In this document: in pieces, positions 55,689 to 64,000 of the stretch
Numbering within the stretch: the stretch's first letter is position 1
Layout: every line of letters starts with the position of its first letter
Origin: Prochlorococcus marinus
GTDB lineage: Bacteria > Cyanobacteriota > Cyanobacteriia > PCC-6307 > Cyanobiaceae
DNA: 64,000 nt
Direction: 5' to 3'
Assembly: GCF_001180305.1 (NCBI RefSeq)
Contig: NZ_CVSX01000041.1
Location: forward strand, 62,001 to 126,000
Position numbers and translations under genes: made by a program
Notes under the pieces: generated by a model
What the model was told of the DNA's origin: nothing
Seen by the model: the letters and a program-made list of their open reading frames with translations, nothing else
Databases searched by the model: none

Positions 55689-57474
55689 ATTTATATTTGT
55701 CTATTGCTTCATTATCATCTTCAATTTGTCCCATGTATATACCACCTTCATTTAGTTGCAAGGTAATAAGATCACCATTACAAATTTGATGTTCATCTAA
55801 ATTTTCTAAATTACAAATTGTTGAAATCTTTTTATTATTTTTATTAAACAACGCGTAAACATCATTTACATTTTGGTTTGTAACTATACCCGCAATATTT
55901 TTACTTAGTGGGATATTTTCCATTAATTCCTCGGGAACAAATAATATTTCCCCAGGACAAATTAAGGAAATATCAAGTTTATTCTTTATTATTCTTGCTT
56001 TACCTGTAACACCAATTTCCCCTATTGAAATTCCTCTTGAAACAATTTTTCTTACTAAACCGACTTTTATAAGATCTGTAGAGCCGCTAATACCAGTTAA
56101 TGTGCCTGCTGTTTGAACAACTAAATCTCCTTGTTTTAGGATACCCATCTCTTGGGCAATTTGAGTAGCAATACTAAAAGTTTTTGCTGTTCTTTCATCA
56201 TTGTTAACTACTATTGGAGTCACCCCCCAAACAAGTTGCAATCTTCTCGCTACACTCCTTTCTGTAGTTGTTGCCAAGATAGGTGTTGGTGGTCTGAATT
56301 TGCTTACATTGCGAGCTGTAGAACCTGATTTTGTTAAAGGTATTATTGCTCCTGCTTCTAGTTGTCTCGCTATGTTACTTACTGCTGCACTTATGGCATT
56401 TGGGATTGTACTAGGTAAGTGACTCTCAATAGCTTTAAGTGGATAATCCCTTTCAATTCTTCTTGCTATGGTTGCCATTGTTTCTACTGCCTCTACTGGA
56501 TAATCGCCAACAGCAGTTTCGTTTGAGAGCATAACTGCATCTGTTCCATCCAGAATTGCATTAGCAACATCACTAACTTCTGCTCTTGTTGGTCTTGGGT
56601 TCGAAGCCATGGAATCAAGCATTTGAGTTGCTGTAATTATAGGGATACCTAAAGAATTAGCTTTTCTTATTAATTCCTTTTGTAGAAGAGGAACTTCTTC
56701 AGCAGGCATTTCTACACCTAAATCACCTCTAGCAACCATTACACCATCACATAAAGGTAATACAGTATCTATTTGATCAATTGCTTCAAATTTTTCTATT
56801 TTGGCGACAACAGGAGTTGAATGTCCATTTTTATTTATTAAATCTTTTATCTCATTTATATCGGATGGATTTCTTACGAAACTTAGGGCTATCCAATCAA
56901 CTCCCTCGGATAAACCGAATTTTAAATCTTCTTTATCTTTTTCTGTTAATGCTTTTACTGATAATTGTACGTCTGGGAAATTAACACCTTTATTATTTGA
57001 AAGTACCCCCCCTACAGTTACTAGGCATTCTAAAAGATTAGCTTTTATATCTACTTTTTCTACAACCATTTCTATTTTGCCATCATCTAATAGTATTCTT
57101 TTCCCTTCGCTAACTTCTTGAGAAAGTTTGTCGTAGGTCACATTCGCAATAGTATTTGTACATTCGACTTCATTAGATGTAAGCGTGAATTTATCACCTT
57201 TTTTAACTTTTACTGGACCATCCTTAAAGCGCCCTAATCTTATTTTAGGTCCTTGAAGATCTTGTAATATTCCAATATCAATATCTAACTTTTTTGATAC
57301 TTCTCTAATTGTTTTTATTCTTTCAGCATGATCTTTATGATCTCCATGTGAAAAATTTAATCTGAATGTTGTAACTCCAGCTTTAATTAAATCTGCGATT
57401 ATCTCTTCAGATTGTGTTGCAGGACCAATAGTTGCTACAATTTTTGTTCTTCTTTTTAAATCAATATTCGACAT
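55681..57474 (-). CDS. pyk: Pyruvate kinase, long form with C-terminal extra domain
   Basis: Last step of glycolysis, phosphoenolpyruvate plus ADP to pyruvate and ATP (597 residues, versus about 470 for the basic enzyme). RRTKIVATIGPATQS at the start, the signature VAKIEKFEAIDQID near residue 220 with the catalytic Lys, and MVARGDLGVEM. About 120 extra residues, GVTGKARIIKN to IAGIVTNQN, resemble the PEP-utilising swivel domain found in some bacterial Pyk; the swivel His is not obvious. Confidence 0.95.
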   Translation of the reverse strand: MSNIDLKRRTKIVATIGPATQSEEIIADLIKAGVTTFRLNFSHGDHKDHAERIKTIREVSKKLDIDIGILQDLQGPKIRLGRFKDGPVKVKKGDKFTLTSNEVECTNTIANVTYDKLSQEVSEGKRILLDDGKIEMVVEKVDIKANLLECLVTVGGVLSNNKGVNFPDVQLSVKALTEKDKEDLKFGLSEGVDWIALSFVRNPSDINEIKDLINKNGHSTPVVAKIEKFEAIDQIDTVLPLCDGVMVARGDLGVEMPAEEVPLLQKELIRKANSLGIPIITATQMLDSMASNPRPTRAEVSDVANAILDGTDAVMLSNETAVGDYPVEAVETMATIARRIERDYPLKAIESHLPSTIPNAISAAVSNIARQLEAGAIIPLTKSGSTARNVSKFRPPTPILATTTERSVARRLQLVWGVTPIVVNNDERTAKTFSIATQIAQEMGILKQGDLVVQTAGTLTGISGSTDLIKVGLVRKIVSRGISIGEIGVTGKARIIKNKLDISLICPGEILFVPEELMENIPLSKNIAGIVTNQNVNDVYALFNKNNKKISTICNLENLDEHQICNGDLITLQLNEGGIYMGQIEDDNEAIDKYKYV

Positions 57475-57535
57475 ATATAGATAATATTGCTAGATATAAA
57501 TAAATTTACCATACCCAAAGTTAGTTATTTAATTC

Positions 57536-57865
57536 ATGGATTTTAAAACTTATCAGAAAAAAGCAAGAGAAACTGCACAATATCCAAATTTAGGCTCTAA
57601 CAATATTTATCCAACTCTTGGATTAGTTGGAGAGGCTGGTGAGGTAGCAGAAAAAGTAAAAAAAGTTATAAGAGATAAAAATGGAATATTTGATAACGAA
57701 TCAAAATTAGGAATTAAAAAAGAATTAGGAGATGTTTTGTGGTACATATCAAATCTTTGTACAGAATTGAATTTTGATTTAGAGGATGTTGCATTACAAA
57801 ACCTTGAAAAATTAAAATTGAGAGCTTCTAGAGGGAAGATTAGTGGTTCCGGGGATGATAGATAA
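57536..57865 (+). CDS. MazG-like nucleotide pyrophosphohydrolase
   Basis: Short all-alpha NTP pyrophosphatase (109 residues). Metal-binding signature GLVGEAGEVAEKVKK near residue 31 and the second half KKELGDVLWYISNLCTEL near 63. Could clean up non-canonical nucleotides or act on ppGpp-like molecules. Single gene diverging from pyk; converges with the YggT gene. Confidence 0.88.
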   Translation: MDFKTYQKKARETAQYPNLGSNNIYPTLGLVGEAGEVAEKVKKVIRDKNGIFDNESKLGIKKELGDVLWYISNLCTELNFDLEDVALQNLEKLKLRASRGKISGSGDDR

Positions 57866-57867
57866 AT

Positions 57868-58146
57868 TTAGCTATAGCCTAAGCTTGCATACTGTAGATT
57901 TGTAATTAAGTTTTGAATAACATTTAAAAGTAAAAAAGCTAATAAAGATGAAATATCAAATCCACCTATTGGAGGGATGATACCTCTAAAAATATTTAAG
58001 TAAGGATCTGTGATAGAAGTTAATGCAGATAAAACACCATTACTCCAATCGATACCAGGAAACCATGTGAGTAGAATTCTTATTATTAATATGAAGGAGT
58101 AAATTGATAAAGTTTGCCCCAGAACTGCAAAAATTTCGGATAACAT
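57868..58146 (-). CDS. YggT family membrane protein
   Basis: 92 residues with two helices (LSIYSFILIIRILLTWFPGIDW and ISSLLAFLLLNVIQNLI) and the family motif LTSITDPYLNIFRGIIPPIGG between them. Cyanobacterial and plastid members (CCB3/YlmG) take part in thylakoid or cytochrome maturation and nucleoid partitioning. Likely co-transcribed with scpB, 38 bases upstream. Confidence 0.88.
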   Translation of the reverse strand: MLSEIFAVLGQTLSIYSFILIIRILLTWFPGIDWSNGVLSALTSITDPYLNIFRGIIPPIGGFDISSLLAFLLLNVIQNLITNLQYASLGYS

Positions 58147-58184
58147 CTTCTTATCATGATTTATATTATTCTAACATTTACTTA

Positions 58185-58721
58185 TTATTGTTGCTTATTA
58201 TTTCTCCTTCCTATTTTTGAGATATATTCATTACTCACTGCAAAAGTTTGAAAAAACTTTTCTGATAATGATAACCAATATGATCTACCATCTTTTTGCT
58301 TGCGTTTGACTATAAACTTCTTTTCTAATAATTCTTTAATATGATCATAAGCCCCTGATCCACGAAGAAGTATAAGATCCGATTGAAGTATCTTTTTTTT
58401 GATTGCTATGGTAGCCAATGTTCTTAATTCTGATGTTTTCAAATCAGAAGGAAGTAATTCATCTACGAATTCATTAAGATTAGATCTTAATTCGAGTGAA
58501 AAACTATTATTAACTTCATTTAATTCAATTGCTGAATTTTGATTAGAGTATTTATTTTTTAAATCTTTAATTGCATCACTTATTAAGTTGATATCAGAAT
58601 TAGTAATTTCTGAAAGTTCCTTTTTTGTTATCGGTCTACCTTTTAAATATAGAACAGCTTCAACTTTAGTAACTATATCTATATCTGATAGTTGTGTGGT
58701 ATTTAGATCAGATTGATTAAT
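58185..58721 (-). CDS. scpB: Chromosome segregation protein ScpB, no canonical start
   Basis: Winged-helix subunit of the SMC-ScpAB condensin. The full frame reads VEAVLYLKGRPITKKELSEI, then the first winged helix, and LRTLATIAIKKKILQSDLIL with RGSGAYDHIKELLEK in the second. The only in-frame ATG/GTG/TTG is a TTG at 58442, halfway through, leaving 85 residues without the first winged helix. The open frame extends to an in-frame TAG just above 58740; an ATT at 58721 would give 178 residues, a normal length, but I see no good ribosome-binding site, so the start is uncertain. Confidence 0.75.
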   Translation of the reverse strand: MNQSDLNTTQLSDIDIVTKVEAVLYLKGRPITKKELSEITNSDINLISDAIKDLKNKYSNQNSAIELNEVNNSFSLELRSNLNEFVDELLPSDLKTSELRTLATIAIKKKILQSDLILLRGSGAYDHIKELLEKKFIVKRKQKDGRSYWLSLSEKFFQTFAVSNEYISKIGRRNNKQQ

Positions 58722-58758
58722 TTTATTTTGCCGAAATCTTTCCTAATTTAACTTATAT

Positions 58759-60306
58759 TTAATTTGATGCACTAAGAAATAATTTGTATGTATCATTTTG
58801 AGTTTCATCCCAGAATTTATAGCCTAGAATCCCTACAAATTTTTTCCACTCTAAAATTTCATTTTTATCGATTAAAACCCCAATAACTATTTTCCCTACA
58901 TCAGCACCATAATTCCTGTAGTGAAATACGCTTATCGACCAATTGGATTTCATGTTATTTAAGAAATTTATTAATGCACCAGGTCTTTCAGGAAATTCAA
59001 ATCTGTATAAAAGCTCCACAGAGTTTTTATTATTCATATCCTTAAAATTCTTTGGTAATCTACCACCTACCATATGTCTGAGATGATTTTTAGATAATTC
59101 ATCATCACTTATGTCAATAAATGGATATTCCGAATTTTTAAATGCATTTAATAGATTTTTTTTATCAATTAACCCATCGACTTGTACTCCTATAAATATC
59201 TGGGCAGACTTAGAATTCGACATTCTGTAGCTAAATTCTGTTAAATTTCTATTATTGAGTAACTTACAAAAATCAATTAAACTGCCAGCACGTTCAGGGA
59301 TTTCAACAGCCATCATTACTTCTTTACACTCTCCAAGTTCTGCTCTTTCAGCTACAAATCTAAGCCTCTCAAAATTCATATTTGCACCACATGCAATCGC
59401 AACCATTTTCTTATTTGAATAATTAGAATTAAAAATATCTTTTTTCATTCCTGCAATTGATAATGCTCCTGCTGGCTCTAATATCGATCTAGTATCTTCG
59501 AAAACATCTTTTATTGCTGCACATATCTCATCTGTATTAACCCTAATCATCTTATCTATATATTTCATTCCTATATCAAAAGTATTTACTCCTACTTTTT
59601 TAACAGCGACTCCATCTGCAAACTGTCCTACTGAGGATAATTCAACAATCTTTGATTCTTCCAAAGATTTTGACATGGCATCGGCATCTTCAGGCTCAAC
59701 TCCAATTATTTTAACTTCAGGCCATATTTTCTTTATGTATAAAGATATCCCTGATATCAATCCACCTCCTCCAACAGCTATATAAATTGCATAAGGTTTT
59801 TCTTTTAATTGTTGTTCGAGTTCAATAGCTATAGTACCTTGTCCTGCTATTACATCTGGATCATCAAAAGGATGAATAAAACATAAATTTTTTTCTTTAC
59901 TTATCTTTAATGCCTCTTTGTATGTTTCATCATAATTATCTCCAAATAAAATAACTTTTGCTTTTAATTTTTTTACTGCGTTAATTTTTACTAAAGGAGT
60001 AGTAGTAGGCATGAATATAGTCGCTTGGCAATTTAACTTGCGGGCGCTCATCGCAACTCCTTGAGCGTGATTTCCAGCACTTGATGTGATTACTCCCTGA
60101 GCAAGTTGTGATTTAGTAAGCTTACTCATTTTGTTATAAGCCCCTCTTATTTTGAATGAAAATACATCTTGAAGATCTTCTCTTTTTAGAAAAACTTCAT
60201 TATTCAGCGTATTACTTAAATTAAGAGCTTTTTCAAGTGGTGTTTTTTTTGCTACTTCATAAACATCAGCCTGAAGTATTTTTTCAAAATAATCATTCAT
60301 ATACAT
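58759..60306 (-). CDS. ilvA: Threonine deaminase IlvA, biosynthetic
   Basis: PLP enzyme making 2-oxobutyrate for isoleucine (515 residues). PLP lysine Lys52 in SFKIRGAYN, Gly-rich phosphate loop VGGGGLISG near residue 178, and two C-terminal ACT-like domains (VMMAVEIPERAGSLIDF and YRFEFPERPGALINF), the allosteric form inhibited by isoleucine. Divergent from dxs across about 110 bases. Intact. Confidence 0.96.
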   Translation of the reverse strand: MYMNDYFEKILQADVYEVAKKTPLEKALNLSNTLNNEVFLKREDLQDVFSFKIRGAYNKMSKLTKSQLAQGVITSSAGNHAQGVAMSARKLNCQATIFMPTTTPLVKINAVKKLKAKVILFGDNYDETYKEALKISKEKNLCFIHPFDDPDVIAGQGTIAIELEQQLKEKPYAIYIAVGGGGLISGISLYIKKIWPEVKIIGVEPEDADAMSKSLEESKIVELSSVGQFADGVAVKKVGVNTFDIGMKYIDKMIRVNTDEICAAIKDVFEDTRSILEPAGALSIAGMKKDIFNSNYSNKKMVAIACGANMNFERLRFVAERAELGECKEVMMAVEIPERAGSLIDFCKLLNNRNLTEFSYRMSNSKSAQIFIGVQVDGLIDKKNLLNAFKNSEYPFIDISDDELSKNHLRHMVGGRLPKNFKDMNNKNSVELLYRFEFPERPGALINFLNNMKSNWSISVFHYRNYGADVGKIVIGVLIDKNEILEWKKFVGILGYKFWDETQNDTYKLFLSASN

Positions 60307-60416
60307 ATTTTTAGCATTATTTATTAATCTAATAAAACATTACATGATCTATTTCATAAAAAATTCTCATTTTGCACCTCGGCGTTTTAGATTATATAGA
60401 TATTCATATTTATATA

Positions 60417-62306
60417 ATGTTATTAAGTGAGTTAAGTCATCCGAATGAACTACATGGCTTAACAGTTTCACAATTAGAGGAAATTGCTTGTCAAATTAGA
60501 GAAAGACATCTTCAAGTTGTATCTACAAGTGGTGGACATCTTGGACCTGGATTAGGGGTAGTTGAATTGACATTGGCTCTATATCAAACGCTTGATCTAG
60601 ATATCGATAAGGTTGTTTGGGATGTCGGTCATCAAGGTTATCCTCATAAATTAATTACAGGGCGTTTCAGTGAATTTGATTCTCTTAGGCAACAAAATGG
60701 AGTAGCTGGATATCTTAAAAGAAGTGAAAGTAAATTTGACCATTTTGGTGCAGGTCATGCAAGTACTTCTATATCTGCTGCTTTGGGAATGGCAATAGCG
60801 AGAGATAGAAAAGGTGAAAAATATAAATGTGTAGCTGTTATTGGAGATGGAGCGTTAACTGGAGGAATGGCTTTAGAAGCTATAAATCATGCAGGACACC
60901 TTCCAAATACTCCACTAGTCGTAATACTAAACGATAATGATATGTCTATATCTCCACCAGTTGGAGCTTTATCATCATATTTAAATAAGGTGAGACTAAG
61001 TCCACCATTACAGTTTTTATCAGATAGCGTTCAAGAAAGTGTAAAAAATATACCTTTAATTGGTAAAGATATTCCTGAAGAATTAAAAAATATTAAAGGT
61101 AGTGTGAGACGATTGGCTGTACCAAAAGTTGGAGCTGTCTTTGAAGAACTTGGATTTACATATATGGGACCAATTGATGGTCATGATATTGAAAATTTAA
61201 TTAATACATTTAATGCTGCCCATAGACTAAAAAAACCTGTGCTCGTACATGTTGTTACAACAAAAGGGAAAGGCTACCCCTATGCCGAGGCTGATCAAGT
61301 TGGATACCATGCACAATCTGCTTTTGATCTTACAACTGGGAAATCTATTCCATCTAAAAAACCTAAACCTGTTAGTTACAGTAAAATCTTTGGTCAGACA
61401 TTATTGAAAATTTGTGAACAGGATAGTAAAGTTATTGGTATAACAGCAGCTATGGCTACTGGTACTGGATTAGACATACTTCAAAAAAATATACCTGATC
61501 AATATGTTGATGTAGGGATAGCTGAGCAACATGCTGTTACTCTTGCAGCAGGAATGTCGTGTGATGGTCTTAAACCTGTTGTCGCTATCTACAGTACTTT
61601 CCTTCAAAGAGCTTTCGATCAATTAATTCATGACGTAGGGATTCAAAATCTACCTGTATCGTTTGTGCTAGACAGAGCTGGGATAGTTGGGGCTGACGGT
61701 CCTACTCATCAAGGTCAGTACGATATCAGTTATATGAGATCGATACCTAATTTTGTCTTAATGGCTCCAAAAGATGAGTCTGAATTACAGCGAATGTTAA
61801 TAACATCAATTAACCATAAAGGACCTACAGCTCTAAGGATACCCAGAGGTTCTGGATTAGGTGTAGCGGTTATGGACGAGGGTTGGGAACCCTTAAAAAT
61901 AGGAGAGGGTGAAGTATTAGAGGAGGGAAATGATATTTTAATTATTGCTTATGGGTCTATGGTAGCTTCAGCTATTCAAACGGCAGAAATCCTAAAAAGT
62001 ATGAACATTAATGCGTGTATTGTAAATGCAAGGTTTGTAAAACCTCTTGATGAAAATCTTATTATTTCTCTGGCAAGCAGGATTCAAAAAGTAGTAACTA
62101 TGGAAGAAGGAACCTTAATAGGTGGATTTGGTTCTGCTATCGTTGAATTATTTAACGATAATGAAGTAAATATTCCTGTATACAGAATCGGTATACCTGA
62201 TGTTTTAGTAGATCATGCTTCACCTGATCAGAGTAAAGAAAAATTAGGTCTTATGCCTGATCAGATGGCAGATAAAATAATTAAGAAATTTAAGTTAAAT
62301 AATTAA
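60417..62306 (+). CDS. dxs: 1-deoxy-D-xylulose-5-phosphate synthase Dxs
   Basis: First enzyme of the MEP isoprenoid pathway (629 residues). Start ATG at 60417 ([15 protein letters not shown]), the usual N-terminus; the frame is open further upstream but not conserved. Thiamine-binding [19 protein letters not shown] with NDNDMSI near residue 150, [15 protein letters not shown] near 365 and [15 protein letters not shown] near 420. Feeds carotenoid and chlorophyll synthesis together with ispE. Confidence 0.97.
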   Translation: MLLSELSHPNELHGLTVSQLEEIACQIRERHLQVVSTSGGHLGPGLGVVELTLALYQTLDLDIDKVVWDVGHQGYPHKLITGRFSEFDSLRQQNGVAGYLKRSESKFDHFGAGHASTSISAALGMAIARDRKGEKYKCVAVIGDGALTGGMALEAINHAGHLPNTPLVVILNDNDMSISPPVGALSSYLNKVRLSPPLQFLSDSVQESVKNIPLIGKDIPEELKNIKGSVRRLAVPKVGAVFEELGFTYMGPIDGHDIENLINTFNAAHRLKKPVLVHVVTTKGKGYPYAEADQVGYHAQSAFDLTTGKSIPSKKPKPVSYSKIFGQTLLKICEQDSKVIGITAAMATGTGLDILQKNIPDQYVDVGIAEQHAVTLAAGMSCDGLKPVVAIYSTFLQRAFDQLIHDVGIQNLPVSFVLDRAGIVGADGPTHQGQYDISYMRSIPNFVLMAPKDESELQRMLITSINHKGPTALRIPRGSGLGVAVMDEGWEPLKIGEGEVLEEGNDILIIAYGSMVASAIQTAEILKSMNINACIVNARFVKPLDENLIISLASRIQKVVTMEEGTLIGGFGSAIVELFNDNEVNIPVYRIGIPDVLVDHASPDQSKEKLGLMPDQMADKIIKKFKLNN

Positions 62307-62327
62307 AAATTTAAAATATAAATTTTT
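62305..62327. terminator. Possible bidirectional AT-only terminator between dxs and psaK
   Basis: AAAAATTT-AAAATAT-AAATTTTT is an 8-bp perfect stem with no G-C pairs, placed exactly where the convergent dxs and psaK transcripts end. Thermodynamically weak; its position is the main support. Confidence 0.3.
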
Positions 62328-62586
62328 ATAAAACACCACGTGATGCTAATCCTAGAATTGCTCCAATCCCGAAAATATGCCCTAGGCAATTAGCACCTAC
62401 AACTGATGCGTGACTTAACCCACCATAGAACTTTGAATTAGGTATTTCAAATCCTTCATTAGGTTTTCTTATTGTTGCTCTAGCAATTGCATAAGCAAAA
62501 ACATTACATGCAATCATTACGACGGCACACTTTGGAGACCAAGAAAAAGTTGCTGGATCTGCAGCTGCAAATAATGTAGTAAACAT
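62326..62586 (-). CDS. psaK: Photosystem I subunit X PsaK
   Basis: Peripheral two-helix membrane subunit of photosystem I (86 residues). AADPATFSWSPKCAVVMIACN near the N-terminus, an Arg-rich link (RATIRKPNEGFEIPNSKFYGG region) and GLSHASVVGANCLGHIFGIGAI. A short presequence MFTTLFA may be removed. Stands alone with its own short upstream gap. Confidence 0.95.
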   Translation of the reverse strand: MFTTLFAAADPATFSWSPKCAVVMIACNVFAYAIARATIRKPNEGFEIPNSKFYGGLSHASVVGANCLGHIFGIGAILGLASRGVL

Positions 62587-62652
62587 AAAAAATCGTTATT
62601 TTCTACTATTCTCTAATACTTTTACCTAAAAAACACAAAATTGTAAAAGGTC

Positions 62653-62988
62653 TTAAGAGTTGTTTACTTCTAAGCCATTTAACAACTTTATAAATCCAAA
62701 CAAAATAACAAAATCACTTAGAGTCAAGAATGATTCTGCTAAACCATGCAGGAAGTCAACCTCAACAAGGGTTTTATCATAGTAATTTAGTGTGAAGATA
62801 GATACCAATATAGTTATCAATACGAATAATACAGTTAAAGAAAATCCCATTTTTACAAAATTATTAACAGATTTAATTTTATATAAGTAATACAAAAATA
62901 TTGCATATGGAATTATTGATACAGCGAATAAAAATGTGTTATCTATTGAACCTAATTTATTAATAAATTTTAAAAATAAATCATTCAT
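62653..62988 (-). CDS. DUF3593 family membrane protein
   Basis: 111 residues with three helices (LFAVSIIPYAIFLYYLY, GFSLTVLFVLITILVSIF and a C-terminal one). The pattern HGLAESFLTLSDFVILFG near residue 80 resembles DUF3593. It overlaps the upstream DUF2499 gene by eight bases; the two families are usual neighbours in cyanobacteria and both have plant plastid homologues. Function unknown. Confidence 0.7.
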   Translation of the reverse strand: MNDLFLKFINKLGSIDNTFLFAVSIIPYAIFLYYLYKIKSVNNFVKMGFSLTVLFVLITILVSIFTLNYYDKTLVEVDFLHGLAESFLTLSDFVILFGFIKLLNGLEVNNS

Positions 62989-63283
62989 AAGTCTCTTTTC
63001 CTCTATAAATTATTAATGCGGCTAAGGCTAATGTTGAATTTCCCATAAATGTAAATATTCCTTGAAGTGTTACTAGACCGTAAAGAATTTCTTGATTGTC
63101 ATAGATATGCCAAGTAATCGCACACATAGCACCTATTAAGTTTGGGACCATAGCGATGCTCAACCAAAAAAATAAATTATATTTTTTATATGTAGAAATT
63201 TTGTTTATGACTAATATGGCAAATATCCATTCTATTACTGAAGAAATATGTATTAACCAAGTTCCAAATGATAATTCGTGCAA
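62981..63283 (-). CDS. DUF2499 family membrane protein
   Basis: 100 residues, three helices. TWLIHISSVIEWIFAI at the N-terminus, MVPNLIGAMCAITWHIYDNQ near residue 50 and LQGIFTFMGNSTLALAA near 75 match the DUF2499 pattern. Overlaps the DUF3593 gene, and begins three bases after the peroxiredoxin gene, so all three share a transcript. Unknown role, probably thylakoid. Confidence 0.75.
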   Translation of the reverse strand: MHELSFGTWLIHISSVIEWIFAILVINKISTYKKYNLFFWLSIAMVPNLIGAMCAITWHIYDNQEILYGLVTLQGIFTFMGNSTLALAALIIYRGKETYE

Positions 63284-63286
63284 AAT

Positions 63287-63820
63287 TTATACTTTTTTCT
63301 TTAATACATTGAGAACTTCTTTGGCATGATTTATAGGTAAAACACTAATCCATCTATAAGAAATTTTCCCATCGGGAGAAATCAAAAAAGTATTTCGATC
63401 TGAGAATGGAGGAATCCAGGAACCATATTTATCACTAATAATTCCGTCAGGATCAGATAATAAAGTGTAGTTAATAGATTTCTCGCTGCAGAAACTTTCG
63501 TGAGAATTTTTATTATCAGCACTAATGCCAATAATTTCGGTATTATATTTTGAAAAATCTTTTTTTAATTCCGAAAAACCCTTAGCTTCCAGAGTACAGC
63601 CTGATGTAAAATCTTTAGGGTAAAAATAAATAACAAGCCATTTACCTTTGAAATCACTTAATTCCCAAATTGTTTTTGTTTTTATGTTTTTATTAAAACC
63701 TTCTAATTGAAAGTTTGGAGCAATATCTCCAACTTCAGGAGCAAAATCAAAAGAGAAGGCTGAATTACTATTAAATAAAAGAATAAAAGATATTAATATA
63801 CTTCCAACTAAATTTCTCAT
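63287..63820 (-). CDS. Thioredoxin-dependent peroxiredoxin (Bcp/PrxQ type), exported
   Basis: About 177 residues from the ATG at 63820 (a TTG one codon upstream is possible). Signal peptide RNLVGSILISFILLFNSNSAFS, cleaved near residue 23, so periplasmic or lumenal. The peroxidatic Cys is in FYPKDFTSGCTLEAKGF near residue 75; a second Cys in SFCSEKSINYT may resolve it. It reduces peroxides with thioredoxin-like partners. First of a run with DUF2499 and DUF3593; follows rpmB. Confidence 0.9.
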   Translation of the reverse strand: MRNLVGSILISFILLFNSNSAFSFDFAPEVGDIAPNFQLEGFNKNIKTKTIWELSDFKGKWLVIYFYPKDFTSGCTLEAKGFSELKKDFSKYNTEIIGISADNKNSHESFCSEKSINYTLLSDPDGIISDKYGSWIPPFSDRNTFLISPDGKISYRWISVLPINHAKEVLNVLKKKV

Positions 63821-63825
63821 CAAAT

Positions 63826-64000
63826 TTAGAATTTTTTTAAATCAACTCCATTTGATTTGGCAAACTTATCTAATCCTACTTTTTGTACAGATTTTAGGGC
63901 TTTGGTACTTAATTTTATATTTATCCATTTTTTACCTTCATCCCACCATAGTCTCCTTTTTTGGAGATTAACTTGTTGCAATTTTTTTGTACGAATATGT
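63826..64000 (-). CDS. rpmB: 50S ribosomal protein L28 (5' end outside window)
   Basis: Minus-strand frame open from the right edge to a TAA at 63826. The visible 57 residues read [20 protein letters not shown] and continue to KKF, the C-terminal three quarters of bacterial L28. The start lies beyond the window. It ends five bases before the peroxiredoxin gene. Confidence 0.95.
   Translation of the reverse strand, partial: HIRTKKLQQVNLQKRRLWWDEGKKWINIKLSTKALKSVQKVGLDKFAKSNGVDLKKF

Noticed and set aside
56781-57121. Two plus-strand ORFs inside pyruvate kinase
   Set aside because: Shadows of a highly conserved gene in the opposite strand, without family features.
1-64000. CRISPR array, prophage, transposon or genomic island
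   Set aside because: No spaced direct repeats, integrase or transposase were seen; the single tRNA has no adjacent integrase or duplicated 3' end.

Overview
The window looks like chromosome from a high-light-type Prochlorococcus or a very close picocyanobacterium. The DNA is strongly AT-rich and intergenic gaps are very short. It carries photosystem genes (psaK, psb28, a PAM68-like assembly factor), gun4 and many small cyanobacteria-only families (DUF1830, DUF3288, DUF1816, DUF3082, DUF2499, DUF3593). The urease/urea-transport cluster and the glucosylglycerate genes are also typical of this group. I see no insertion sequence, prophage, CRISPR array or rRNA. The only tRNA is tRNA-Pro(GGG). No gap of 300 bases or more lacks a gene; the largest, about 215 bases at 48455-48669, is the glnA promoter region.

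Layout. 1-3473: urea ABC transporter (urtC partial, urtB, urtA) on the minus strand, with an NtcA-like site upstream and a strong hairpin between urtA and urtB. 3602-8686: urease, with ureGFE on minus and ureDABC on plus, diverging from a 48-base gap. 8683-13472: compatible-solute module, with gpgS diverging from an operon of a GH13 sucrose-phosphorylase-like enzyme, a GpgP-like phosphatase and D-glycerate 3-kinase. 13561-18562: tiny membrane proteins, uppP, tRNA-Pro, msrA and an ABC exporter. 18589-28036: trpD, carA, a STAS regulator, mini-RNase III, an rRNA methyltransferase broken by a frameshift, gatA and dnaE. 28038-33357: PAM68-like, rpsO, ruvA, a DMT exporter, dnaG and a small HExxH protein. 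33374-35100: umuDC behind a LexA-like box. 35173-45863: rlmH, ksgA, ispE, pdhB, secDF, psb28, mnmH, gun4 and an RsbW-like kinase. 45876-53411: a methyltransferase, glnA with NtcA-like site and terminator, a photorespiratory aminotransferase, tadA, a PLP decarboxylase and a membrane GTPase. 53416-64000: lspA, bioY, a MacB-type permease, pyruvate kinase, mazG, scpB, ilvA, dxs, psaK, DUF2499/DUF3593, a peroxiredoxin and rpmB (partial).

How it fits together. The left end is a nitrogen-scavenging unit: urea is imported by Urt and split by urease, and ammonium enters through glnA. urtA and glnA carry the same GTTAC-N6-ATAC variant of the NtcA box. Urease is joined tail to tail with a nitrogen-free osmolyte module that contains both the synthetic enzymes (GpgS, GpgP) and a plausible recycling branch (phosphorylase plus glycerate kinase).

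Most interesting points: (1) a putative SOS operon umuD-umuC plus a 155-residue HExxH protein of unknown family, separated only by a pure poly-A run; (2) a frameshift in an A9 tract that removes the conserved C-terminus of an rlmB-type methyltransferase; (3) a STAS gene whose only sensible start is ATA behind a perfect ribosome-binding site, and an scpB with no ATG/GTG/TTG start at full length; (4) the possible glucosylglycerate synthesis-recycling cycle; (5) several tiny membrane proteins that I cannot assign.
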